NCBI GenBank assembly: GCA_001769835.1
Contig: MEPR01000030.1
Coordinates: 15,571-61,680 of the forward strand
Reading direction: 5' to 3'
Length of the DNA stretch: 46,110 bases
From: Bdellovibrionales bacterium GWB1_55_8
Lineage (GTDB): Bacteria > Bdellovibrionota > UBA1018
In this document: positions 8,635 to 16,078 of the stretch, one piece after another
How the letters are laid out: the number at the start of each line of letters is the position of its first letter
How positions within the stretch are numbered: the stretch's first letter is position 1
Program-made: the position numbers and the translations under genes
Notes under the pieces: generated by a model
Seen by the model: only the letters and a program-made list of their open reading frames with translations
Databases searched by the model: none
What the model was told of the DNA's origin: nothing

Positions 8635-9549
8635 ATGGCTAAATCAGGATTCATAGCAATTATCGGTCGGCCGAACGCCGGCAAGTCCACGCTTCTCAAT
8701 GAAGTGCTCGGTACTGATGTTTCCATTGTGACTCCGAAGGCGCAGACCACGCGCAATCGTGTCCTGGGAATTCTCACGGAACCTGAGGGGCAGATCGTAT
8801 TTGTGGATACCCCGGGAGTTCACCGCGCGAAAGACGGCGGAATCAACGAATTCATGGTCTCCGAGGCCAAAGAGGCGCTTCAGGGCCCCTCGCTGATCTG
8901 GTATCTCGTCGATCCGTTCTCAGCATTGCACCACGAACTTGCGGTGATCGATCTGATCGGCCAGGCAGAGGCGCCCATTTTTCTGGTGATGAACAAGACG
9001 GACCTTCTCGGGAAAAAGGTGACGCCGGAAAATCTTGAGAAGTTTGAGGTTGAGTTGAAAGCGGAGCTCGAGGGGCGCAAGGCCGTTGTTGAGCGTGTGT
9101 TCCGGATCTCAGCCCGCGAAGCGCAGGGCACAAAGGAACTGCTCAAATCCAGCTGGACGCATATCGAGGAAGGCCCCCGCTATTTCGAGGATCCCGAACA
9201 GGTTTCAGACCGTCCGACCCGATTTTTCGTGGCCGAGATGATCCGCGAGCAGCTACTCCTGAAACTTGGCGAGGAGGTGCCGTATTCCTGTGCTGTTGAG
9301 ATTGAAGTGTTCAACGAGAGTGCAAAGCCTCCGCGAATTGAAGCCGTCATTCACGTGGAACGTGAGTCCCAGAAGGGAATCGTCGTTGGCAAAGGCGGCC
9401 AGAAGATCAAGGAGATCGGTCAGGCTGCTCGCGAACGGATCGAAGCTTTCCTCGGCTATCGCGTTTTCCTGGGTTTGAGGGTAAAGCTTCTCAAGGATTG
9501 GACAAGGGATCGTGAATCCCTCAAACGAATGGGTTACAACCTGCCCTGA
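8635..9549 (+). CDS. era: GTPase Era
   Basis: Ribosome-assembly GTPase that binds the 3' end of 16S rRNA. The G1 motif GRPNAGKST, effector TTRNR, G3 DTPGV and G4 NKTD are present. The C-terminal KH domain holds VVGKGGQKIKEIGQAAR (GxxG loop). 304 residues, standard. The ATG touches the rnc stop codon, so translation is probably coupled; der follows after 9 nt. Confidence 0.96.
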   Translation: MAKSGFIAIIGRPNAGKSTLLNEVLGTDVSIVTPKAQTTRNRVLGILTEPEGQIVFVDTPGVHRAKDGGINEFMVSEAKEALQGPSLIWYLVDPFSALHHELAVIDLIGQAEAPIFLVMNKTDLLGKKVTPENLEKFEVELKAELEGRKAVVERVFRISAREAQGTKELLKSSWTHIEEGPRYFEDPEQVSDRPTRFFVAEMIREQLLLKLGEEVPYSCAVEIEVFNESAKPPRIEAVIHVERESQKGIVVGKGGQKIKEIGQAARERIEAFLGYRVFLGLRVKLLKDWTRDRESLKRMGYNLP

Positions 9550-9558
9550 ACGGAAACT

Positions 9559-10962
9559 ATGCAAACGCCGAAACTGCCGACACTTGCGATAATCGGGCGA
9601 CCGAATGTCGGAAAAAGCACCTTGTTCAACCGGCTCATCCGGCAGCGGCGCGCGCTTGTGCATGATATCCCCGGGGTCACTCGGGATCGGATCGAGCGCG
9701 AGACGGAATGGAGCATCGGTGATCGCCCCTTTCCTCTTCGCCTGATTGATACCGGCGGAATCGGCGGCGAAGTTTTCGCCGATGAGATCAAAAGGCAGGT
9801 CACCATCGCGCTTTCTGAAGCCGATGTCGCGATTCTTGTTCTGGACGGCCGCGCGGGCCTGTTGCCTGCGGACCGCGAACTCGCGCAGGAGCTGTTGAGT
9901 TCAGGTCTCGGATCCAAGATTCCGGTCATAGCCGCAGTGAACAAGGTGGATGCCGAAGTCCATGAAGAGGCTGCTAACGAATTTTATGAACTCGGGATCG
10001 ATCCGATGTTCACGATCGCCGCTGAACATAATCGGGGCATCGATGATCTGCAGGCCGCCGTGCTTGAAGCGCTTCAGAAGCAGGGTTATGAGCCGCTTTC
10101 GTCGCCGTCCGAGTTGATCGAGGAAGGCGACGAATCCGAAGAAAAAGAATACGTCGCAAGAACTCCCAGGATAGCGGTTGTCGGACGCCCGAACGTGGGA
10201 AAGAGCACGTTCATCAACGCGCTGCTTGGACAGGAGCGCATGATCACGAGTCCGATCGCCGGTACCACCACGGATGCGGTTGATTCGCTCGTTATGCTCG
10301 GAGGGAAGGAATTTCTCTTCGTCGATACCGCCGGGATTCGCAGAAAGAGCAAGACAGAGCAAGGTGTCGAGGTTCTTTCAGTTGTTCAGTCGAAGAAGGC
10401 CATTGAGCGCGCGGATCTTGCGATCTTGGTTCTTGACGGAGAATCGGGGATCACCGATCAGGACGAGAAAATCGGCGGCATCATAGAGGAAGCCGGCTGT
10501 AGCGTGGTGCTCGCAGTGAACAAGTGGGACACGCAGAGGCGAAACCGCGACTTCGATCAGGACGATGCGGCAAAGCGGATTCGCGAGACGATGCGCTATC
10601 TGAAGTACGCACCGATTCTGTTCATGAGCGCCAAAGAAGGAGAAGGCTTTGATGATCTCGGCGACCTCCTTCAGGATATTCTCCATCAACGTCAGCTTCG
10701 GATTCCTACCCACGATTTCACAGAGTGGGTCAGGAAAGAGGCTCCGATCCATAATCCGAGGAATGCGAAGTTCTTCCTTTGTCATCAGGCAGGGCGTCAC
10801 CCTCCGACGTTTGTCTGCCACGTGAATGACCCCGAAAAAGTCCATTTCAGCTTGAAGCGGCATTTGGTCAACGCGCTTCGTGAAAAGTGGGGCTATATGG
10901 GGACGCCGATCAAGCTGCTGTTTGTTGAAGCCAAAAACAGGAAAAGCTTACCACGTAAATAA
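9559..10962 (+). CDS. der: Ribosome biogenesis GTPase Der (EngA)
   Basis: Double-domain GTPase needed for 50S assembly. The first G domain (GRPNVGKST near residue 13, DTGG, NKVD) and the second (GRPNVGKST near 212, DTAGI, NKWD) are both intact, followed by the C-terminal KH-like domain (FLCHQAGRHPPTFVCHVND). The linker between the G domains is acidic. 467 residues. The last 15 nt overlap the convergent barrel-protein gene. Confidence 0.96.
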   Translation: MQTPKLPTLAIIGRPNVGKSTLFNRLIRQRRALVHDIPGVTRDRIERETEWSIGDRPFPLRLIDTGGIGGEVFADEIKRQVTIALSEADVAILVLDGRAGLLPADRELAQELLSSGLGSKIPVIAAVNKVDAEVHEEAANEFYELGIDPMFTIAAEHNRGIDDLQAAVLEALQKQGYEPLSSPSELIEEGDESEEKEYVARTPRIAVVGRPNVGKSTFINALLGQERMITSPIAGTTTDAVDSLVMLGGKEFLFVDTAGIRRKSKTEQGVEVLSVVQSKKAIERADLAILVLDGESGITDQDEKIGGIIEEAGCSVVLAVNKWDTQRRNRDFDQDDAAKRIRETMRYLKYAPILFMSAKEGEGFDDLGDLLQDILHQRQLRIPTHDFTEWVRKEAPIHNPRNAKFFLCHQAGRHPPTFVCHVNDPEKVHFSLKRHLVNALREKWGYMGTPIKLLFVEAKNRKSLPRK

Positions 10963-11682
10963 GAGGGATCCGGACAGGGTGTAAAACTGGCCCGACAGGT
11001 TGTCCAGGTGCGGGGTCACGTTCTCAGCCAGGAAATCATCCGTGTTGGTGTCGCGGAAGTGCACCAGGTGTATTTTTGATTCCAGTGAAAAATACATCGC
11101 GCGGTGTTTGATGGGGAATTCAATGCCCAGGCCGCCGCTCAAACCCACCGAGGTGTCAGGATCGGGCTGGCCCTGGAGCAGCGAGGTCTCTGTTTTCGTG
11201 TAGCCGCCGGCACCCAGAAGTAAATACGGGTTGGCGAAGCTGATCGGTGCTGAAAGGTTCTTCGTATCTACATAGTACTTCAGGTCCACGCCGACCCACG
11301 TCATGTTCGCGTCGACGCTTCCCAGTCCTCCCGCGTCCGTCTTGTAGAAATGCGGTGAGGTGTAGAACCCGAGATCGAGGGCTACGTTGAAGTCAAACCA
11401 GTAATGCAGCTTCAGGTCGAAGGTTGGGAAGCCCCCCTGCCAGAGAACCCCTCGATTCCCGCTGACAGCTTCCATTCCGAGCCCGACACTGACGCCAAAA
11501 AAGCGTCCATGTTGAAAAAAACGGGCCTCCGCTTCTTCTTCGGCCTCCTGATTGAATTCGCCATAATCGGTGAACGGGCTGGGGGCGAACTCGTCTTCAT
11601 CGACATCCGCGGCCAACGCGCCCGTGGAGAGAAGAAGCAGCGAAAACACCAGTGGCTTAGAAATAGAAATGAATGCCCGCAT
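10948..11682 (-). CDS. Outer-membrane beta-barrel protein, OmpW/opacity-like
   Basis: 244 residues from ATG 11682. A signal peptide (MRAFISISKPL, hydrophobic core, ALA|ADVDE) precedes an acidic segment (EFNQEAEEEAEARF). About eight alternating amphipathic strands follow and end in SLLFTW, with the terminal aromatic typical of barrels inserted by BAM. Strand-like segments include FFGVSVGLGMEA, HYWFDFNVALDLGFY and MTWVGVDLKYYVD. Function unknown; possibly structural. The start overlaps the end of the upstream barrel gene (stop at 11657), so the two are probably translated together. The 3' end overlaps der by 15 nt in convergent orientation. Confidence 0.75.
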   Translation of the reverse strand: MRAFISISKPLVFSLLLLSTGALAADVDEDEFAPSPFTDYGEFNQEAEEEAEARFFQHGRFFGVSVGLGMEAVSGNRGVLWQGGFPTFDLKLHYWFDFNVALDLGFYTSPHFYKTDAGGLGSVDANMTWVGVDLKYYVDTKNLSAPISFANPYLLLGAGGYTKTETSLLQGQPDPDTSVGLSGGLGIEFPIKHRAMYFSLESKIHLVHFRDTNTDDFLAENVTPHLDNLSGQFYTLSGSLLFTW

Positions 11683-12199
11683 CGAGGAAGCTTGCTCCAT
11701 GTGTTTTCAACGCGAAACCATCGCCCAGGTTATCCAATGATCCGCCCGTCTCGAATGAAAAGCCAAGACTCTCGATGCCGGGAATGAAAAACTCCGCTCC
11801 AAACGCACCCAGAAACTCAACCCCGCTCTTGCCGCCGCCCGATAGAATTCCGGCACCCGTGGTGAAATAGAAGTTCAGGTTGGTCTCATAAAAAAGATTT
11901 TTGAAGAATTTGACCGCGGTGACCGAATTTGACGGGCTGGCCGTTGTCATTCCGAGCACTGCAGCCGCCGCGAGGTCACGGGTAAGGCCGTATTTCAGGC
12001 TGATGCCTGGAACCCCGTTTTCAGCCGTCGCGTTCGCAAACTGGGAGTTGTAACCTAATCCAAGCCTTCCTTGCAGGTCTTTGGCGAGCGCGTCGGCGGA
12101 CGATAGGAAGAGCATTATGCAAGCCGTTCGGGAAATTATTCCGTAAGCGGTCCGTAAACCGGTCCCGACACGGTGCAGTGCTGGTCGTCGTTCTTCCAT
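11657..12199 (-). CDS. Outer-membrane beta-barrel protein
   Basis: 180 residues from ATG 12199, chosen because it is followed by a positively charged stretch and then a hydrophobic signal core (TACIMLFLSSADALA) with an AxA cleavage site before KDLQGRLGLGY. Earlier in-frame starts would read into the divergent promoter region. The mature part is Gly/aromatic-rich with alternating strands (GISLKYGLTRDLAAAAVLG, NLFYETNLNFYFTTG, LGFSFETGG) and ends in IHFYF, a good BAM signal. Overlaps the next gene by 26 nt. Probably divergently controlled with the YfgM-like gene. Confidence 0.7.
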   Translation of the reverse strand: MEERRPALHRVGTGLRTAYGIISRTACIMLFLSSADALAKDLQGRLGLGYNSQFANATAENGVPGISLKYGLTRDLAAAAVLGMTTASPSNSVTAVKFFKNLFYETNLNFYFTTGAGILSGGGKSGVEFLGAFGAEFFIPGIESLGFSFETGGSLDNLGDGFALKTHGASFLDAGIHFYF

Positions 12200-12227
12200 T
12201 CTCTGAGCGTAACTGTGGGATTTCCTT

Positions 12228-12256
12228 TTGACAACCCCTGTAGACTCCCCTAAAAC
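12228..12256 (+). promoter_or_regulatory. Sigma-70 promoter giving a near-leaderless transcript
   Basis: TTGACA (12228-12233), exact 17-nt spacer, TAAAAC (12251-12256). The start codon ATG is at 12264, 7 nt after the -10, so transcription should begin at or one base before the ATG. No ribosome site is present in that gap. Confidence 0.55.
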
Positions 12257-12263
12257 CGAACGT

Positions 12264-13109
12264 ATGTCATCAACATTGACCCAATCTGGAGTTGCCGCTG
12301 GCTCGAGTTCGACATCCCACAAACTGGACCGCAAGGGACTGCGTCGACCTGATCAGTTTTTGGCTTTCGTTTCTCAACTTTTCAAGAAGTTTAGCGAACA
12401 TCGCCAGGCGATGCTTGTGGTGCTTGCGGTGCTCGTCACCGTTGCCGCCGTGACCGCCTTCTGGACGAATCGTCAGGAAACGAAAACCGCGTCCGCGCAG
12501 GCTGCACTCTTTGACGCTCAAAAAAGCCTTGGTGAAGAGCTGAAGAAGGTGGCTGTCGAGCTTGCGCCACCTGTTGCGCCGGCGCCGAAAGCAAAAGCAA
12601 AAGGGGAGACCGCGAAAACCGAAACCCCCGCGCCCAATGTGAACGCGATTCTGTTTACCCGTTTCGATGTTGAGCAGAAACTTCCTGAAACCGTGAAGAA
12701 ATTGAAGAAGGTCGTGGACGAATTTGGCGGCACGTCCGTAGGGTACGAAGCTAATCTTCTCCTCGGAGACCTCTTTTTTGATCATGGCGAAAGCGGCAAG
12801 GCCGTTCCATGGTATTCGCAGGCCGCGTCCACCACATCCGTTTCCTTCCATCGAGCCCTTGCTCTTCAATCATTAGGCTACGCGTACGAGAACGACAGCA
12901 AGCCAGCGGAAGCCCTGGCGGCTTATGAAAAGGCTCTCGGCGCGGGTGCTGCGGATTTGAAGGGTGATTTGTTGTTGGCGACAGCCCGTAGCCACGTGGC
13001 ATTGAACGATCAGGCGAAAGCCCGGAGCACCTATGATCAGATCCTCTCTCAAATGCCGGACACGGAGTTCGCGAAAACAGCACGCGTCCTCAAAGATGAA
13101 CTGCGGTAA
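12264..13109 (+). CDS. YfgM-like TPR membrane protein
   Basis: 281 residues. A cytoplasmic basic N-terminus is followed by one transmembrane helix (about residues 49-66, MLVVLAVLVTVAAVTAFW). A Lys/Ala/Pro-rich linker and periplasmic tetratricopeptide-like repeats come next (YEANLLLGDLFFDHGESGKA, ALALQSLGYAYENDSKPAEA, LATARSHVALNDQAKA). This is the layout of YfgM, an ancillary SecYEG/periplasmic chaperone-network protein. The location directly before bamB and near der matches the conserved yfgM-bamB-der cluster of proteobacteria. ATG 12264 is preferred, since the in-frame TTG at 12228 is the -35 box. Overlaps bamB by 14 nt. Confidence 0.75.
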   Translation: MSSTLTQSGVAAGSSSTSHKLDRKGLRRPDQFLAFVSQLFKKFSEHRQAMLVVLAVLVTVAAVTAFWTNRQETKTASAQAALFDAQKSLGEELKKVAVELAPPVAPAPKAKAKGETAKTETPAPNVNAILFTRFDVEQKLPETVKKLKKVVDEFGGTSVGYEANLLLGDLFFDHGESGKAVPWYSQAASTTSVSFHRALALQSLGYAYENDSKPAEALAAYEKALGAGAADLKGDLLLATARSHVALNDQAKARSTYDQILSQMPDTEFAKTARVLKDELR

Positions 13110-14253
13110 GCGGTTTGCGCTTCTTGCTATAGTTTTGATCCCGGCGTTTGGAGCCGGTTGCTCGGGCAGGAATATCCACTCGGACCTGGGCGACGATTCG
13201 GCCGTTTTAAGGCGTCTCTGGACACGTCCGGCTTACGAGTATTTCGGGGATGTGCCGAACGCGTCTTCGCATGGCGCGGAATATTCCAATCCGGTCCTCG
13301 TTGAAAACACCTTGATTGTTGGCACTCGAGCCGGGTTGATTTCCATCTACCCTTCGCTGAATCAGCAACGCTGGGTTCTCCCTATTCCAAACGGGGTCAC
13401 GGGGGAGCTGGTGGTCGATCGCGGAAATGTTTATTTCGGCGGCGGTGACGGCTTCTTTTATTCCGCCAGCGTTGAAACCGGCCGCGTCAACTGGCGCTAC
13501 GAACTCCGCAATCCGGTTACATCCAGGCCCACTGTGAGCGGCGGCAGGGTTTTTGTAACCGCATCCGATGACACGGTATACGCGTTTGATGCAGGAACTG
13601 GAAAGTGGCTCTGGCATTTTCGGCGAAGGAGTTCGGCCTCTGCGACCATTCGTGGAGCTTCATCACCCCTTGTAGAAGGTCAGGAAGTTCTGGTCGGGCT
13701 GAGCGATGGATTTCTGGTGGCCCTTTCGGTTCATGATGGCCAGCTGAGCTGGGAGCGACGTCTTCATCAGGGGACCAAGTTCACGGACGTGGATGCGCAT
13801 CCGGTTCTGGAATCAAACGTGCTCTATGTTCCCTCTTATGACGGATCCCTTTACTCCCTCAAGCACCCGGGCGGGGACATCCTGTGGCGCTTTGATGCCG
13901 GCGCCAGCAAGAAAGTGGAACTTGAAGAGCAGTCGATCTATCTGCCTTCCTCTGATGGAAATATTTACGCCCTTCAGAAGAGCAACGCGAAGGTCGTCTG
14001 GAAATTTGAGTTGGACGGAGGCGTCCCGACTCAGCTGATTTTGACCGAGAAGTATGTGATCGTCGGGTCGAGTTTTCAGTACCTTTATGTAATTGATAAA
14101 ACCACTGGCAAAGGCGTTTATCGTTTCAATGGGGGGCATGGCAGCGGTTTTTCGGGAGCGCCCGTGTACGATCGCCCATCCCGAAAATTGTACGTGCTGT
14201 CTACTGCGGGAAATCTTTACGCTTTCAGCCTGGCTGCGCCTGGTCGTCTTTGA
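13096..14253 (+). CDS. bamB: BamB-like PQQ-repeat beta-propeller lipoprotein
   Basis: 385 residues from ATG 13096. A lipoprotein signal (MNCGKRFALLAIV...) ends in the lipobox GAGC with Cys near residue 20. The mature part is built of repeated PQQ-like blades with motifs such as GRVNWRYEL, VTASDDTVYAFDAGTGKWLW, VLYVPSYDGSLYSLK, GNIYALQKSNAKVVWKFE and TAGNLYAF. BamB is the outer-membrane lipoprotein of the BAM complex that helps barrel insertion. The start overlaps the YfgM-like gene, so translation is probably coupled. Two barrel-protein genes sit on the other side, possible clients only by proximity. Confidence 0.82.
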   Translation: MNCGKRFALLAIVLIPAFGAGCSGRNIHSDLGDDSAVLRRLWTRPAYEYFGDVPNASSHGAEYSNPVLVENTLIVGTRAGLISIYPSLNQQRWVLPIPNGVTGELVVDRGNVYFGGGDGFFYSASVETGRVNWRYELRNPVTSRPTVSGGRVFVTASDDTVYAFDAGTGKWLWHFRRRSSASATIRGASSPLVEGQEVLVGLSDGFLVALSVHDGQLSWERRLHQGTKFTDVDAHPVLESNVLYVPSYDGSLYSLKHPGGDILWRFDAGASKKVELEEQSIYLPSSDGNIYALQKSNAKVVWKFELDGGVPTQLILTEKYVIVGSSFQYLYVIDKTTGKGVYRFNGGHGSGFSGAPVYDRPSRKLYVLSTAGNLYAFSLAAPGRL

Positions 14254-14844
14254 TCAAAGCTTCCGCGCATTCCATGCTCGCGAGTTCGGGTTGAACTCCA
14301 GGCGATACAGGATGCCGTTGGGAATCGGGACAGGTTCGCTTCCGAGCGGAAGCACCTTCTGCATCATTCTACGAATGACGCCGCCATGCGTGGCAATGCC
14401 AACCCGCTGGAAGGGATTGAGGTCCAGAAAGCGCTCGATCGCGCTGAACGCACGAGCGGAGACCTGACCGCCTGTTTCGCCTCCCGGGTAAAAAACATCC
14501 GCATCAGACACATTCCAGGAGCGCCACTGACGCGCCAGGAGCCCGAAGCGTTTCTCGATTTCCGTTCGAGTAAGTCCCTGCGCCTCGCCGAGGTGGGCTT
14601 CGCGGAGATCACCATCACGGAATATCGGAACCGAAAGATCTCGCGCGATGATTTCAGCTGTTTCCATGGCCCGCGAAAGCGTACTGCTCAGAATGGCGTC
14701 AATTCCGATCGAGCGGAGGCGCGGGATAAGTTGGGCCGCCTGCTCACGACCCGTATCGTTCAGCGGCACGTCTATGTGTCCCTGAAAGCGTTCCTCGCGA
14801 TTCCAATCCGTTTCACCATGTCTGAAGATGATTATTTCCCGCAT
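14254..14844 (-). CDS. Histidine phosphatase family protein (phosphoglycerate-mutase-like)
   Basis: 196 residues. Catalytic RHG motif (IFRHGETDWN, His near residue 8), RFQGHIDVPLNDTGREQA, the second Arg in SSTLSRAMETAEI, the acid in LREAHLGEAQGLT and the second His in IATHGGVIRRM are all present. This fits a cofactor-dependent mutase-like or CobC/PhoE-type phosphatase; substrate cannot be told from sequence. The gene is convergent with bamB with no gap between the stop codons. The start ATG is preceded by AAGGTGG. Confidence 0.88.
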   Translation of the reverse strand: MREIIIFRHGETDWNREERFQGHIDVPLNDTGREQAAQLIPRLRSIGIDAILSSTLSRAMETAEIIARDLSVPIFRDGDLREAHLGEAQGLTRTEIEKRFGLLARQWRSWNVSDADVFYPGGETGGQVSARAFSAIERFLDLNPFQRVGIATHGGVIRRMMQKVLPLGSEPVPIPNGILYRLEFNPNSRAWNARKL

Positions 14845-14874
14845 CCACCTTCAGGATAACATGACAGGTGTTTA

Positions 14875-14902
14875 AAAATCAGACAGTTTTGTTTCTGATT
14901 TT
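14875..14902. promoter_or_regulatory. Perfect dyad upstream of a sigma-54-type promoter
   Basis: Arms AAAATCAGA (14875-14883) and TCTGATTTT (14894-14902) with a 10-nt spacer. It ends 46 bp upstream of the -24 element at 14949, at a distance suitable for an enhancer-binding-protein site. It also lies upstream of the divergent phosphatase gene, so it could serve either. Confidence 0.45.
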
Positions 14903-14948
14903 GCAGTCTGAGGGGGGCTAACTTACTGAAAAGACGTCTGAACTCGGG

Positions 14949-14964
14949 CGGTACGAGGGTTGCT
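14949..14964 (+). promoter_or_regulatory. Candidate sigma-54 promoter
   Basis: CGGTACG, 4 nt, TTGCT. The GG (14950-14951) and GC (14962-14963) are 10 nt apart as required, and the -12 is consensus. Predicted start near 14975, giving a ~38-nt leader to the ATG at 15013. Confidence 0.5.
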
Positions 14965-15012
14965 TTAGAGTAGTAGACCCGTCCACGTCGGGGGGGAAAT
15001 CTTGAGGGAAGT

Positions 15013-15651
15013 ATGAAAAGTTTTCTGAAGGTTCTTGCGGGAAAGATCTCAAAAACCGGCGCTGTTGCTGTTGTCGCGGCTTTCGCGAACCTCTCAACTG
15101 CGCACGCGGGGCAGCAGATCATCCTGAGCATCAGCAATGACGTGACGAAAGATGTGATACGGGCCTCTGTGATGACGGATAAGGATGGAAATCTCACCGG
15201 CATCGAGATTGGCGATCGGAAGTACGATCTCAGGGCGCTCAAGTCAGGTGCCAAGCTGGATTACAAGAAGACGGCCCTTCTTACAGCCAAGGCTCCCAAT
15301 CTCAATCCTGAAACGGGCGGTGTCATTGATCTGATCTGCGCCTCGGGCAACAGGAAAAGCCTTCGGATTCAGCTCAAGCGCGATCAGAACGATCGCTGGA
15401 GCGTTTTTGCGAGCGGCAGACCGGTCTCCGATCTCAAACTCGTTATCGATCTGGACTGGAAGATGAATCCCAGGGGTGCAAAAGACATCAAGCTCGCGCA
15501 GCTGGACTTTGACCCAAATTCGCTGGTCGCCGCACTTCAGGGGCCTTCAAATGCCACGGCGATGATCAATGAAAGTTTCAGCAAACCTGAGGAAGCTCTG
15601 GCTTTTGAACCCGCGCTCGAAAGAACCGCCTCGGCCATGATTGCTTATTGA
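15013..15651 (+). CDS. Exported protein of unknown function
   Basis: 212 residues with a signal peptide: basic MKSFLKVLAGKISK, a hydrophobic segment, cleavage after AHA before GQQII. The mature part has strand-rich segments (VIRASVMTDKDGNLTGIEIG, KSLRIQLKRDQNDRWSVFASG, LKLVIDLDWKMNPRG) and a Glu/Ala-rich C-terminus. One Cys only (DLICASG). I do not recognise a family. GAGGGAAG lies just before the ATG, downstream of a candidate sigma-54 promoter. Its stop abuts the stop of the convergent Rrf2 gene. Confidence 0.7.
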   Translation: MKSFLKVLAGKISKTGAVAVVAAFANLSTAHAGQQIILSISNDVTKDVIRASVMTDKDGNLTGIEIGDRKYDLRALKSGAKLDYKKTALLTAKAPNLNPETGGVIDLICASGNRKSLRIQLKRDQNDRWSVFASGRPVSDLKLVIDLDWKMNPRGAKDIKLAQLDFDPNSLVAALQGPSNATAMINESFSKPEEALAFEPALERTASAMIAY

Positions 15652-16044
15652 TCAGAGAAGGTCCGCGATTGTCGTTTGCTTGAGGAAGTCCAGATAGGAA
15701 TCGCGGGTGGTTTTCCAGCGCAGATGTACCGCGCAAGGTGCCTTCGACGAGCAGGAATTCCTGCCCAGGAAGCAGCCAGACCAGCGACTCACGCTCTCGA
15801 GAGGTTCAATCACATCAAACAGTGTCATCTTCCTGGGGTCCTGAGCGAGGCGAAAACCTCCTCTCAGCCCTTTTTGGGAGACGAGCAGTCCTTCGCGTGA
15901 AAGAGCCTGCAGGAGTTTTCCGAGGTAGTTCTGGGGAGCACTGATTTTTTTCGCGATCGCTGTGGCGCCTGCATAACTGCCTTGCGGGAGTTCCGCTAGA
16001 ACAGCAAGAGCTTTAAGGGCGTGTAAGCCGGATTTTGAGATCAT
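15652..16044 (-). CDS. Rrf2-family regulator with IscR-type Fe-S ligands
   Basis: 130 residues. Winged-helix domain MISKSGLHALKALAVLAE, NYLGKLLQALSREGLL, KGLRGGFRLA, then Cys91-x6-Cys98-x5-Cys104-x2-His107. Cys98, Cys104 and His107 fall on the same residue numbers as the E. coli IscR ligands, and Cys91 is one residue off; NsrR uses three similar cysteines. A redox- or NO-responsive Fe-S sensor is therefore likely. A perfect 12+12-bp dyad lies 6 bp upstream of its ATG, overlapping its own promoter. It is the last gene of an operon with a lipocalin-like protein and a membrane protein, which may be its targets. Confidence 0.88.
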   Translation of the reverse strand: MISKSGLHALKALAVLAELPQGSYAGATAIAKKISAPQNYLGKLLQALSREGLLVSQKGLRGGFRLAQDPRKMTLFDVIEPLESVSRWSGCFLGRNSCSSKAPCAVHLRWKTTRDSYLDFLKQTTIADLL

Positions 16045-16050
16045 GCTCAG

Positions 16051-16078
16051 GATAATAGCATATATGTATGCTATTATC
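16051..16078 (-). promoter_or_regulatory. Perfect 12-bp-arm operator overlapping the promoter of the Fe-S Rrf2 gene
   Basis: Arms GATAATAGCATA (16051-16062) and TATGCTATTATC (16067-16078) with a 4-nt spacer, the size expected for an Rrf2 dimer site. On the minus strand TATTAT within it could be the -10, 7 nt before the ATG, with TAGATA 17 nt upstream. Operator and promoter would then coincide, giving direct autorepression. AT-rich with no T-run after it, so not a terminator. Confidence 0.65.

Noticed and set aside
12228-12230. TTG as start of the YfgM-like gene
   Set aside because: It is the first half of a consensus -35 box; ATG 12264 fits better.
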